In this document: piece after piece, positions 1-8,756 of the stretch
How the letters are laid out: the number at the start of each line of letters is the position of its first letter
Position numbering within the stretch: position 1 is the first letter of the stretch
Assembly: GCA_025351005.1 (NCBI GenBank)
Contig: JANXWS010000017.1
Coordinates: forward strand, 1 to 64,000
Source: Pseudomonadota bacterium
GTDB lineage: Bacteria > Pseudomonadota > Gammaproteobacteria > Steroidobacterales > Steroidobacteraceae
Reading direction: 5' to 3'
Length of the DNA: 64,000 bases
The notes under the pieces: generated by a model
Seen by the model: only the letters and a program-made list of their open reading frames with translations
The model's database searches: none
Told to the model about the DNA's origin: nothing
Translations under genes and position numbers: made by a program

Positions 1-486
1 GCGATCCTGGGCGAAGTCCACCGGGGATTCGAGGTCGCCAACGCTTGGCTTGGCGCCACGCGCCTGCAAGTGGCCGCGACCTGCCTCGGGCGCGCGGAGC
101 GGGCGCTCGAGCACGCGACGCAGTGGGCGGTCGACCGGCGCCAGTTCGGACAGCAGATCGGCAAGTTCCAGGGCGTGTCGTTCAAGCTCGCCGACATGGC
201 GGTGGAACTGCGGGCCGCGGAGCTGCTGACGCTCGAGGCGGCGTGGAAGTTCGACCAGAAGCTCTCGACCGACATGGACATGGCGATTGCCAAGCTCAAG
301 TCGACCGAGATGCTGGCCATGGTGGCCGACGAGGCGCTGCAGATCCACGGCGGCATGGGCCTGATGTCCGACCTGCCGCTCGAGCGCATCTGGCGCGACG
401 CGCGCATCGAGCGGATCTGGGAAGGCACCAGCGAGATCCAGCGCCACATCATATCGCGCGGCCTGCTCAGGCCACTCGGCGGCTGA
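1..486 (+). CDS. Acyl-CoA dehydrogenase, C-terminal part (cut by window edge)
   Basis: The reading frame is open from base 1 and ends at TGA 484-486, so only about the last 161 residues are present. They form the C-terminal helical domain of an FAD-dependent acyl-CoA dehydrogenase. The visible family signatures are RRQFGQQIGKFQ, the segment QIHGGMGL and the closing IERIWEGTSEIQRHII. The last normally carries the catalytic-loop Glu in short-chain enzymes and the FAD contacts. The family introduces a 2,3-double bond into acyl-CoA thioesters and passes electrons to ETF. The substrate cannot be read. The carnitine-type operon 11 kb away makes a gamma-butyrobetainyl-CoA (CaiA-like) role possible but unproven. 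The next gene follows after 16 bases on the same strand. Confidence 0.93.
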   Translation, partial: AILGEVHRGFEVANAWLGATRLQVAATCLGRAERALEHATQWAVDRRQFGQQIGKFQGVSFKLADMAVELRAAELLTLEAAWKFDQKLSTDMDMAIAKLKSTEMLAMVADEALQIHGGMGLMSDLPLERIWRDARIERIWEGTSEIQRHIISRGLLRPLGG

Positions 487-502
487 CGCGGGCCCGCCCC
501 GG

Positions 503-1891
503 ATGCCGCTCGACGCAGCCAGCAACGCGGAGCTCGCGGCCCTCGTGGGCCCGGGCGGGCTGCTGGGCGCGGCCGAACTCGCCGCCCGCGATCCCGGCAA
601 CGACCCGCGCAACTTCGGCGCCGGCCTGCTGGCGCGGCCCGCCTCGACCGCCGAGGTCGCACGCCTGCTCGCCTACTGCCACGAGCGGCGCATCGGCGTC
701 GTCGCGCAGGGTGGCCGCACCGGGCTCTCGGGTGGCGCCGAGTCGCGACCGGGCGAGCTGATCGTCTCGCTCGAGCGGCTCGACGCGATCGAAGCCTTCG
801 ACCCGGTAAGCCGCACGGTGGTGGCCGGAGCGGGCGTGCGGCTCGCCACGGTTGCGGCGCTCGCGGTGACGCGTGGCCTGAGTCCGGGCATCGACCTGGG
901 CGCCCGCGACAGCGCGACGCTGGGCGGCCTCGTCTCGACCAACGCCGGCGGCCTGGCGGCCTTCCGCTACGGCACGATGCGTGACCGCGTGCTCGGGCTC
1001 GAGGCGGTGCTCGCGGACGGTACCGTCATCGGCGAGGCGGCGCGCGTTCGCAAGCGCAACGAGGGGCTCGCGCTCGAGCAGCTGTTCATCGGCGCCGAGG
1101 GCACGCTCGGAATCGTTACCCGGGTCGCGCTCGGGCTCGTTCCGGAGGCGGAGTGGGCCGCGACCGCGCTGGTCACGGTGGCGGACCTCGCGGCCGCGGT
1201 CCAGGTCTGCGATGCGCTGCAGGCGTCTTCCGCATTTGCGGCCGCGGCATTCGAGCTGATGTCGGGGAACCATGTGGCCGCGAACGCGCGCCAGCCGGGC
1301 CTTGCCGAGTTCGCGGGCCTCGCGCGGGCTCCGTGGCTGCTGCTCCTCGAGGTGACGGCACCTGCCGCGGCCGTCGCCGAGGCCGGGCTCGTCGAGGCGC
1401 TCGCGCTCCTCACCGAGCGCAGCGTCGTGGGCGAGGCCATGCTCGCCCAGAACGACTCCCAGCGGCGCTCGATGTGGCGGCTGCGCGAGGACTGGCAGAT
1501 CGACCGCGAGCGGCCGGGGGCGCTCTGGTACGACGTTTCGGTACCGCTCGCAGAGGTGCCGGGCTATCTGCGCTCGCTCGAGCAGCGCATCGCGGACCAC
1601 GACCCGAGCCTTCGCCTCGTGGTGATCGGGCACCTGGCCGACGGCAACCTGCACGTGACGGTGAACGCGGCAGCGCCGCTCGTGGGGCGCTATGAGGAAG
1701 TCGCCGCGCTGGTCACGGCGGGGCTCGCCGCGGTCGGCGGGTCGTTCTCGGCCGAGCACGGGATCGGCCTCGAGAAGAAGGCGACGCTCGCGCGGCTCGC
1801 TAGTCCGGCCAAGCTCCGCCTGATGCGCGGGGTCAAGGCACTCTTCGACCCGCGCGGCATCATGAATCCGGCCAAGGTCATTCCGGACTGA
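503..1891 (+). CDS. FAD-linked oxidase, GlcD / D-2-hydroxyacid dehydrogenase family
   Basis: This 462-residue protein has the two-domain layout of PCMH-type flavoproteins. An N-terminal FAD-binding half carries the pyrophosphate-loop motif GGRTGLSGG (about residues 73-81) and SATLGGLVSTNAGG. The C-terminal FAD-oxidase half carries the metal-site patterns GHLADGNLH and AEHGIGLEKK near residues 370-430. That combination is typical of D-2-hydroxyglutarate or D-lactate dehydrogenases and glycolate oxidase GlcD. It should oxidise a D-2-hydroxyacid with electrons going to ETF or quinone. No GlcE or GlcF partner is adjacent, which favours a stand-alone D2HGDH-like enzyme. Its 3' end overlaps the convergent MFS gene by 14 bases. 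It may share an operon with the acyl-CoA dehydrogenase upstream. Confidence 0.9.
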   Translation: MPLDAASNAELAALVGPGGLLGAAELAARDPGNDPRNFGAGLLARPASTAEVARLLAYCHERRIGVVAQGGRTGLSGGAESRPGELIVSLERLDAIEAFDPVSRTVVAGAGVRLATVAALAVTRGLSPGIDLGARDSATLGGLVSTNAGGLAAFRYGTMRDRVLGLEAVLADGTVIGEAARVRKRNEGLALEQLFIGAEGTLGIVTRVALGLVPEAEWAATALVTVADLAAAVQVCDALQASSAFAAAAFELMSGNHVAANARQPGLAEFAGLARAPWLLLLEVTAPAAAVAEAGLVEALALLTERSVVGEAMLAQNDSQRRSMWRLREDWQIDRERPGALWYDVSVPLAEVPGYLRSLEQRIADHDPSLRLVVIGHLADGNLHVTVNAAAPLVGRYEEVAALVTAGLAAVGGSFSAEHGIGLEKKATLARLASPAKLRLMRGVKALFDPRGIMNPAKVIPD

Positions 1892-3152
1892 CGGCCCGGA
1901 GCCCGCGGCGGGCGGCCCTCCAGTCGATCGGCTCGATCCGGGGAAGTATCCAGAGCCACCCCACGAGCCCGAGCACATTGACGAGTGCCGCCACGGCGAA
2001 GCCGCCCTCGTAACGGCCATGACCCATGACGATCATGAGGCCGGTGATGTACGGCGCGAAGATGCCGGCGACGTTGCCGAGGGCGTTCTGGATGCCGACC
2101 CACCGCCCGGTGGCGGTCGGGCCCGCGAGGACCTGCGAGATCGCGAACACGCCGGGCGAGGAGACGCCCATCACCACCTCGTAGGCGTACAGGCACGCGA
2201 TCGCCAGCCGCTCCGGCAGCAGCACGAGCCCGGCCATGCAGAAGATCGAGAACAGGTGGTTGAGTCCCATCAGGGACTTGTAGGCAAGCGTCGGCGAGCC
2301 ACCGCGCTTGACCCAGCGGTCGGTCGCAACGCCCGCGCCGAATGCGCTGAGCGCGTTGATGATGTAGGCGCCGACCGCGATGGCTCCCATCTTCGCGGGC
2401 GAAAAGCCGCGCTGCGACTCGAGGTAGCTCGGCAGCCAGAACAGGATGAAGTAGAAGTTGTAGTTCGAGGCGAAATGCCCGAGCGAGGCGCCCCACAGGC
2501 CCCGCTGGGCGAGGATCTCGCGGTAGCCCGGCGCGTCGGCGGCCGCCGGATCCTCGCGGTGGGCGAGCACGGGCTCGTGCACGCGGATCATGAGCCACGG
2601 GATCAGCCACAGCAGCGACAGGCCGCCAAAGGTGATGAACGTCGAGCGCCAGCCATAGCGCGTCAGCAGGACCGTGCCGGCCGCGACCCCGATCGCTGGA
2701 CCCACCATGTAGCCGAACGCAATCGCACCGTTGGCCGTGCCGGCGTGCGCGACGTCGAGCTGGCCCGCCATCATTTTCGACGTCGCCGGGAAGGCGACGC
2801 TCTCGCCGATTCCGAGCAGCAGCCGCAACGCGAAGATCGCGGCGAAGGCGCCTGCGTAGCCCGTGAGCAGGGTGGCGAGCGACCAGATCGCGACGCCGAC
2901 CGCGAGCACCGGCTTCGCACCGTAGCGGTCGGACAGCCAGCCGGCCGGGATCATCGCCAGCACGTAGGTCACGAAGAATGCCGAGCCGAGCAAGCCGAAC
3001 CTGTCTTCCGGCAGGTTCAGGCTGGCCATGAACTGCGGCCCGACCACGGCCAGGTTGCCGCGGTCGATGTAGTTGATCAGCACCGAGGCGGACATCAGCA
3101 CGACGATCCAGGTGGCCGACGTCGGCCGTCGCGTGCTTGGGTGCTGCTGCAT
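1878..3152 (-). CDS. MFS transporter, anion:cation symporter-like
   Basis: This is a 424-residue, twelve-helix major facilitator. Helix 1 has the pattern NYIDRGNL, and the first cytoplasmic loop has the MFS signature GWLSDRYGAKPV, both usual in the ACS/ExuT-type family for organic anions and sugar acids. The ATG at 3152 was chosen over an upstream in-frame start because it follows a strong GGGGGAGG ribosome site at good spacing and begins directly before the first hydrophobic helix; the extra 52 residues upstream are Arg-rich and look non-coding. It lies 180 bases downstream of the dimethylglycine-dehydrogenase gene on the same strand, so it may import a substrate or export a product of that enzyme group. 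The substrate is not evident from sequence. Confidence 0.88.
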   Translation of the reverse strand: MQQHPSTRRPTSATWIVVLMSASVLINYIDRGNLAVVGPQFMASLNLPEDRFGLLGSAFFVTYVLAMIPAGWLSDRYGAKPVLAVGVAIWSLATLLTGYAGAFAAIFALRLLLGIGESVAFPATSKMMAGQLDVAHAGTANGAIAFGYMVGPAIGVAAGTVLLTRYGWRSTFITFGGLSLLWLIPWLMIRVHEPVLAHREDPAAADAPGYREILAQRGLWGASLGHFASNYNFYFILFWLPSYLESQRGFSPAKMGAIAVGAYIINALSAFGAGVATDRWVKRGGSPTLAYKSLMGLNHLFSIFCMAGLVLLPERLAIACLYAYEVVMGVSSPGVFAISQVLAGPTATGRWVGIQNALGNVAGIFAPYITGLMIVMGHGRYEGGFAVAALVNVLGLVGWLWILPRIEPIDWRAARRGLRAVSPE

Positions 3153-3332
3153 TTGATCCTCCCCCGATCCCGGGCGACTGTACGTGACGGGCGGGGGGGA
3201 CCGCCACGGACGGTGGCCGGACGCCCGGCGGCAGCGCGCTGCGACGGGCATTGCGATTGACGAGGGTCGTGTAACCGATGGAAGGTCCGCCGCACCGCGC
3301 CGGCGCACGCCGGTGACGGCGGAGAGCGTGTC

Positions 3333-5744
3333 TCAGGCCCGCATCCGGGTGCCGGCCGGGTCGAACGCGGAATCCCTCAAACGCGTGGCACTGCGCCGCT
3401 CGCCAATCAGCTCGACCTCGAAGCCGCTCGTGTCCTCGGCGACCGCCCGCTCGACGTAGCCGAGCGCGAGCGACTTGGCCACCGTGTGGCCGTAGCCACC
3501 GGACGTCACCCAGCCGACGACCTTGCCGTCGTGGTAGATCGGCTCGTCGCCGATCGCGTCGGCGTCGTCGGCGTCGACCTCGAGCATCACGAGCCGGCGC
3601 AGGCCGCCGCTCGCCTTCTCGGCCTCGGCCGCCGCGCGGCCGATGAAGTCGCCCTTCTTCAGGTCGATGAAGCGGCCGAGACCGGCTTCGTACGGGCCGT
3701 AGATGGGGCGGAACTCGCGCGCCCAGGTGCCGAAGCTCTTCTCGAGCCGCAGCGAGTTGAGCGCCCGGCCGCCGATCAGCGTGAGGCCGAAGCGCCGGCC
3801 CGCGGCGAGCAGCAGGTCGTAGAGCGCGCGCTGGTAGTCGGTCGTGACCCACATCTCGTAGCCGAGGTCGCCGGTGAATGACACGCGCCCGACGAGCGCC
3901 GGCACCATGCCCACGTCCATCTTCCGGAACGACATGAACGGGAAGCTGCTGGTCGACAGGTCCTCGGTCACCAGTCCCTGCAGCAGCTCGCGCGCGGCGG
4001 GCCCGGCGACCGAGAGGCCGACATACTCCATCGCGACCGGGCGCACGGTCACGCCCGTGCCCGGCAGGCTGCGCTCGAACCAGCGCATGTAGAAGGCCTC
4101 GGCGGCGTAGGTACCGACGACGAAAAAGCGCTCCTCGCCGAGCCGCGCGATCGTGAAGTCGCCGATCAGGCGGCCCTGCCCGTTCAGCATGGGCGCGAGC
4201 ACCATGCGGCCGATCGCGGGCACGCGGTTGGCCATCACCCGGCCGAGCCACTCGGCGGCCGCCGGACCCGAGACCTCGAACTTGCCGTAATTCGAGATCT
4301 CGAGCAGGCCCGCGCTCGCGCGCACCGCGCGGCACTCGGCGGCCACGTGCGCGTGCGCGTTCGAGCGCCGGAACGTGACCTCCTCGTGGGGCTTCGTACC
4401 CTTGGGCGCGAACCAGAGCGCGTGCTCGAGGCCGCAGTAGTCGCCGTAGACCGCATTCTCGGCCAGCAGGCGCTCGTAGATTGGTGTCGTCCTGAGCGGC
4501 CGCGCGGCGTCGAGCTCCTCGTTCGGGAACCGGATCCGGAAGCGGCGCGAGTAGTTCTCGCGCACCTTGGCGCTCGTATAGGCGAGCGTCGCCCAGTCGC
4601 CGTAGCGCGCGACGTCCATGCCCCAGATGTCGGCGCCCGGATCGCCATCGATCATCCAGTGGGAAAGCGCGAGGCCGACGCCGCCACCTTGGCTGAAGCC
4701 GGCCATCACACCGCAGGCGACCCAGTAGTTGCGCAGCCCGCGCACCGGGCCGACCAGCGGATTGCCGTCGGGGGCGAACGTGAACGGCCCGTTGACGACC
4801 TTCTTGATACCGGCGCTTGCGAGCCTCGGGAAGTGCTCGAAGCCGACCTCGAGGCTCGGCGCGATCCGCTCGAGGTCGTTCGGGAGCAGGTCCTGGCCGA
4901 AGTCCCACGGCGTCGTGTGGGGTGACCAGGGCCGGCCTGCGCGCTCGTAGGTGCCCATCAGCATGCCGCCGCGCTCCTGGCGCATGTAGATCTCGCCCTC
5001 GAAGTCGATGCAGTGCAGCTGCTCCTTCTGGCCCTTGAACTCGGGGAGGTCCTCGGTGATCAGGTACTGGTGTTCCATCGCGAGGATCGGGAGCTCGAGT
5101 CCCGCCATGCGGCCGACCTCGCGCGCCCACAGCCCCGCGGCGTTGACGACGTGCTCCGCGTGCACGTTGCCCTTCTCGGTGATCACGTCCCAGCTGCCGT
5201 CGGTGCGTGGCCGCGTGTCGAGGACGCGCGTCTGGCGCACGATCTCGGCGCCGCCGATCTGCGCCGACTTCGCGTAGGCATGGGTCACGCCGTAGGGATC
5301 GACGTGGCCCTCGATCGGGTCGTAGATCGCGCCGACGAAGTGCGAGGGTTCCATCAGCGGATAGATCTTCTTGGTCTCCGCGACCGACAGCAGCTCGAGC
5401 TCCATGCCAAGGTAGCGGCCGCGTGCCTTGGCCATCTTGAGCCAGTCGAGCCGCTCGCGGGTACCCGCGAGCAGCAGGCCACCGGTGATGTGCACGCCGC
5501 AGGACTGCCCCGAGATCCGCTCGATTTCCTGGTAGAGGCCGATCGTGTACTGCTGCAGCTTGGCGACGTTCGGGTCGCCATTGACGGTGTGCATGCCGCC
5601 GGCCGCGTGCCAGGTCGAGCCCGACGTGAGCTCCGCGCGCTCGATCAGGAGCACGTCCTTCCAGCCGGCCTTGGTCAGGTGGTAGAGCACGCTCGCGCCC
5701 ACCACGCCGCCGCCGATCACCGCCACCTGCACGTGTGTCCGCAT
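3333..5744 (-). CDS. Dimethylglycine/sarcosine dehydrogenase-like FAD-folate enzyme (copy 1)
   Basis: The 803-residue protein has the full DMGDH layout. A DAO-type FAD domain (about 1-370) has GGGVVGAS at 11-18, acidic Glu35 and His46 in STWHAAGG, the expected covalent 8-alpha-histidyl FAD site. An FAO_M linker follows to about 430, then a GcvT-type folate-binding barrel and its C-terminal domain (about 430-795). Family enzymes oxidatively demethylate dimethylglycine or sarcosine, channel formaldehyde to tetrahydrofolate and feed electrons to ETF. The start at 5744 places Met just before the Rossmann strand; 82 upstream in-frame residues are Arg/Ser-rich and rejected. It sits 43 bases behind an MttB-family gene, suggesting consecutive or alternative demethylation steps. 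A close paralogue of 804 residues lies at 45355-47769. The exact N-methyl substrate is not proven. Confidence 0.93.
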   Translation of the reverse strand: MRTHVQVAVIGGGVVGASVLYHLTKAGWKDVLLIERAELTSGSTWHAAGGMHTVNGDPNVAKLQQYTIGLYQEIERISGQSCGVHITGGLLLAGTRERLDWLKMAKARGRYLGMELELLSVAETKKIYPLMEPSHFVGAIYDPIEGHVDPYGVTHAYAKSAQIGGAEIVRQTRVLDTRPRTDGSWDVITEKGNVHAEHVVNAAGLWAREVGRMAGLELPILAMEHQYLITEDLPEFKGQKEQLHCIDFEGEIYMRQERGGMLMGTYERAGRPWSPHTTPWDFGQDLLPNDLERIAPSLEVGFEHFPRLASAGIKKVVNGPFTFAPDGNPLVGPVRGLRNYWVACGVMAGFSQGGGVGLALSHWMIDGDPGADIWGMDVARYGDWATLAYTSAKVRENYSRRFRIRFPNEELDAARPLRTTPIYERLLAENAVYGDYCGLEHALWFAPKGTKPHEEVTFRRSNAHAHVAAECRAVRASAGLLEISNYGKFEVSGPAAAEWLGRVMANRVPAIGRMVLAPMLNGQGRLIGDFTIARLGEERFFVVGTYAAEAFYMRWFERSLPGTGVTVRPVAMEYVGLSVAGPAARELLQGLVTEDLSTSSFPFMSFRKMDVGMVPALVGRVSFTGDLGYEMWVTTDYQRALYDLLLAAGRRFGLTLIGGRALNSLRLEKSFGTWAREFRPIYGPYEAGLGRFIDLKKGDFIGRAAAEAEKASGGLRRLVMLEVDADDADAIGDEPIYHDGKVVGWVTSGGYGHTVAKSLALGYVERAVAEDTSGFEVELIGERRSATRLRDSAFDPAGTRMRA

Positions 5745-5787
5745 ACCCGTCCCCGCTCCCGTCGTTGCGTCGCTCCGTCGCCCGCGC

Positions 5788-7344
5788 TCAGCTGACCGGC
5801 GGCGCCCCGCCCTCGGCCTTGCGGCGCTGTACGTAGGCGTCGAGCGCCTCGACCACGGCCGGGTCGCGCGCCGGTGGCTGGAAGCGCGCGAGCGTCTCCT
5901 GCCAGAGCCGGTGCGAACGGTCGGTCGCGGTCTCGGCACCGGCCTCGGTCCACTGGCCGAAATTGCGCCAGTCCGACACGAGCGGCGCATAGAACGCGGT
6001 GCGATAGCGCTCCATCGTGTGCGCGCAGCCGAAGAAGTGCCCGCTCGGCCCCACCTCCGCGACCGCGTCGAGCGCGAGGTCCGCGGGTGTCGCGCCCAGC
6101 GGCTGGAAGACCTCGGCGAACATCTGCAGCATTTCGATGTCCAGCATGAACTTCTCGTAGGACGTCGTCAGTCCGCTCTCGAGCCAGCCGGCGGCGTGCA
6201 GCATGAAGTTGCAGCCGCCGAGCAGCGCGCCCCACAGGCTCATCTGTGACTCGTAGGCGGACTGGGCGTCCGGCGTGTTCGAGGCGGTCGCGTTCGACGA
6301 GCGCCACGGCAGGCCGATGTGGCGGGCCAGCTGGCCGGCCCCGAACGAGGACTTGACGTACTCGGGCGTGCCGAAGGCGGGCGAGCCGGACTTCATGTCG
6401 ACGTTAGAGGTAAAGCTGCCGTAGACGACCGGCGCGCCCGGCCGGACGATCTGCGCGAGCACGAGGCCGGCGAGCGCTTCGGCGTGCGCGAGCGTCAGCG
6501 CGCCGGCGATGGTCACCGGCGCCATCGCGCCCGCGAGCGTGAACGGCGTGATGATCAGCACCTGGCCGGCCTCGGCGAAGTTGATGATGCCGTCGGCCAT
6601 CGGGATGTCGAGCTGCAGCGGCGAGTTGGTGTTGATGACGCAGGCGGTGCGCGGGTGCGCCCGGAATTCTTCCGGCGTCAGCCCGTAGGCGATCCGGATC
6701 AGCTCGAAGTTGTCGGCGATCTGGCCGGCGCCGCGCGCGTAGACGAACGGGATCTTGTCGCTCAGCATCAGCATCGCGCGCGTGGTCTCGAGGTGGCGGA
6801 ACTGCACCGGCACGTCCTGCGGCTCGACGCCGCCGCCGAGCACGTGGATCACCTCGTAGCTCTGGCAGAGCTTCATGACGTTGCAGAAATCCTCGAACGT
6901 GCCGGCGCGGCGGCCGCGCTTCAGGTCCATGATGTTCGGCGGCCCGGAGGTCGGCGCGAACACCACGTGGCGGCCGTACATCGGCATGTGCCGTGCCGGG
7001 TCCTTGGCGTGCAGCGTGATCTCGCGCGGCGCGGAGGCGAGCGCGGCCGCGACCAGGCCGCGATCGATGCGCACCATCGAGGTCGACTCGTCGACCAGGG
7101 CGCCGCCCTGCGAATAGCGCCGGCGCGCCTCGGGCAGCAGCACGCGCATGCCCTGCGTCTCGAGAATGACCTGCGCCGCGTCGTGGATCGCGGCGACGTG
7201 GTCGTCCGAAAAGACCTTCAGCGGCTCGAACGGATTGGTCAGGTGGCGGTAGCTGCGCGTGCGGTCGATCGCGGGCTCGAGGCTCGCGGCGCCCGCCGGC
7301 CGGCGGCGGCCCTTGCGCTCAACTCGGTCTCCACGTTCTGACAT
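5788..7344 (-). CDS. MttB superfamily (trimethylamine methyltransferase-like), no pyrrolysine
   Basis: The 518-residue protein belongs to the MttB/MtgB superfamily of corrinoid-dependent amine methyltransferases. Recognisable segments are TPFTLAGAMAPVTIAGAL (about 266-283), GSFTSNVDMKSGSPAFGTP (309-327), DAQSAYE (359-365), HAAGWLESGL (383-392) and SGHFFGCAHT (434-443). It reads through without any in-frame TAG, so it resembles the non-pyrrolysine members such as glycine betaine methyltransferase MtgB, not true MttB. Those pass a methyl group from a quaternary amine to a corrinoid protein. No corrinoid-binding MtbC/MtgC gene or reactivase is in the window, and the immediate downstream partner is the FAD/folate enzyme. 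The substrate is likely a betaine, but whether it acts in the classical way is uncertain. A LysR gene lies 79 bases upstream on the same strand. Confidence 0.92.
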   Translation of the reverse strand: MSERGDRVERKGRRRPAGAASLEPAIDRTRSYRHLTNPFEPLKVFSDDHVAAIHDAAQVILETQGMRVLLPEARRRYSQGGALVDESTSMVRIDRGLVAAALASAPREITLHAKDPARHMPMYGRHVVFAPTSGPPNIMDLKRGRRAGTFEDFCNVMKLCQSYEVIHVLGGGVEPQDVPVQFRHLETTRAMLMLSDKIPFVYARGAGQIADNFELIRIAYGLTPEEFRAHPRTACVINTNSPLQLDIPMADGIINFAEAGQVLIITPFTLAGAMAPVTIAGALTLAHAEALAGLVLAQIVRPGAPVVYGSFTSNVDMKSGSPAFGTPEYVKSSFGAGQLARHIGLPWRSSNATASNTPDAQSAYESQMSLWGALLGGCNFMLHAAGWLESGLTTSYEKFMLDIEMLQMFAEVFQPLGATPADLALDAVAEVGPSGHFFGCAHTMERYRTAFYAPLVSDWRNFGQWTEAGAETATDRSHRLWQETLARFQPPARDPAVVEALDAYVQRRKAEGGAPPVS

Positions 7345-7423
7345 GGTGCTGCGGCTCTGGCGGGTGCTGGAGTTCGGTCAGGGTGCGCGGACGGGGCCGC
7401 GGCGGGGGCCGCGTCGCGGGAGG

Positions 7424-8389
7424 TCAGTCATTCGACACCGCGAGCCGCACCGGCAAGTCGCCGGCCTGCGGCCTGGGGCCGAAATGCTCGATCAGCCACG
7501 AGCGGAAGAGCGCGATCGCCGTGTCGCTGAGCGCGTCCGGCTGCGTGACCAGGTAGTAGCCGTAGCCCTCGTCCAGCGTGACCTCGAACGGTCGCACCAG
7601 CCGGCCGGCCGCGATGTCGTCGCGGAACAGGTTCAGGTCGACGAGCGCGAGCCCTTCGCCGGACAAGGCGTACTGCACGGCGAGCAGCGCCGTATCGAAC
7701 ACGAGTCCGCGCTCGAAGCTGACCGATGCGAGGTTGGCCTGCCGCACCAGCTGCGCCCACATGTGGTGGCGGGGCAGGTCGGCGATGCGGACGTGGATCA
7801 GCTCGTTGTCGCGGATGAATGTGCCCAGGTCCTTGCCGGCATGACGGCGGGCGAGGTCGGGGTGGCAGAGGATGCCGAGCTTGACCGGCCACAGCAGGTC
7901 GGAGACGAGGTCCGTCACCGTCGGTTTCGAGTACACGACGGCCACGTCGACGTCGTTCGGCGGCGGGCCGACGCCGTAGGGGCTGACGAGATCGATCTCG
8001 ACCTCGGCGTTGGCGCGGCGGAAGTCGCGCAGGATCGGCACCGCGAGGTGCCGCGCGAAGCTCGGCGGCATCTGCACGCGCAGCGTGCGCAGCGTCGAGG
8101 CGCCGGCATGGCGGATCTCGTCGAGGGAGTACTCGAGCCGGTCGAGCGACTTGGTCACGACCGGCAGCAGCTGGCCGCCGGCGCTCGTCAGCACCAGCGC
8201 GTGCGGGCGGCGCTCGAACAGCTGCACGCCGATCAGCTTCTCGAGCGAGATCACGTGCCGCGAGAGCGCGCTCTGCGAGATCAGCAGCGCGTTCGCGGCG
8301 CCGGTGAAGCTGCCGTGCTTCGCCACCGCCTCGAAGGCCCGGAGCGCGTTCAGCGGCAGCCAGCGTCGGTCGATCCGGACTCGGTCCAT
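7424..8389 (-). CDS. LysR-type transcriptional regulator, GcvA-like
   Basis: The 321-residue protein has an N-terminal winged helix-turn-helix (about residues 5-65; AFEAVAKHGSFTGAANAL followed by SQSALSRHVISLE) and a C-terminal periplasmic-binding-like effector domain. The overall look is that of GcvA/AmpR-type LysR proteins. Two in-frame ATGs lie six bases apart directly after AGGAG. The second one (8389) is preferred because the first abuts the ribosome site. It is the first gene of a minus-strand run leading into mttB-like and DMGDH-like genes and is divergent from an iron alcohol dehydrogenase, so it could control either side. The effector is likely an amine or betaine by context only. 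Confidence 0.9.
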   Translation of the reverse strand: MDRVRIDRRWLPLNALRAFEAVAKHGSFTGAANALLISQSALSRHVISLEKLIGVQLFERRPHALVLTSAGGQLLPVVTKSLDRLEYSLDEIRHAGASTLRTLRVQMPPSFARHLAVPILRDFRRANAEVEIDLVSPYGVGPPPNDVDVAVVYSKPTVTDLVSDLLWPVKLGILCHPDLARRHAGKDLGTFIRDNELIHVRIADLPRHHMWAQLVRQANLASVSFERGLVFDTALLAVQYALSGEGLALVDLNLFRDDIAAGRLVRPFEVTLDEGYGYYLVTQPDALSDTAIALFRSWLIEHFGPRPQAGDLPVRLAVSND

Positions 8390-8756
8390 CGCCATCTCCT
8401 GAGGGCCCCCTGCGCCCGGCGGCGGCGCCAATCCCCCGGCGTCTCCGGGGCCGCCATTCTACGGGCTCGGGGCGGGGGCGGCCGGCCGGCGGCGGCGACC
8501 AGGGTATGCCGAGCGTGGGCCAACGGAGGCACCCGTGCCAATGCCTTTTTCCGATGCCGGCGATCCAATTTATCGGCTTCTATGATCCCGCCGGCTGTGG
8601 AAATCTCCCTCCCTGCGCGCCGCCGCCGGCCGCTGGAGTACGCTAGCCGCGCGCCGCGGGACAGGCCGCAGCGCGGGTCGTGCGGCGGGGTGCGGCGCGA
8701 TCCGATGGCCAGCGGGTTCCGCGGCGCTGACCCCGCGCCGTTCTGTCGAGGGTGCC
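8390..8756. promoter_or_regulatory. Divergent intergenic region, LysR / iron alcohol dehydrogenase
   Basis: These 367 bases contain no convincing gene. The only AT-richer patch is near 8541-8586, holding CCGAT at 8551-8555 and ATCGG at 8572-8576 as an interrupted inverted repeat. TATGAT at 8581-8586 resembles a -10 element on the plus strand, but no good -35 box is found at the usual spacing. This is a reasonable place for LysR-type binding between divergent genes. The rest is GC-rich without clear structure. Confidence 0.35.

Noticed and set aside
467-2020. A 517-codon minus-strand frame opposite the GlcD-like gene
   Set aside because: Antisense shadow; the plus-strand frame has clear FAD-oxidase motifs.
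1690-5130. A 1146-codon minus-strand frame
   Set aside because: It is a high-GC shadow of the MFS and DMGDH-like genes, with Arg/Pro/Gly-rich composition and no domain motifs.
5788-7344. Pyrrolysine-encoding MttB
   Set aside because: No in-frame TAG exists in either MttB-like gene and no pylBCDST gene is present.
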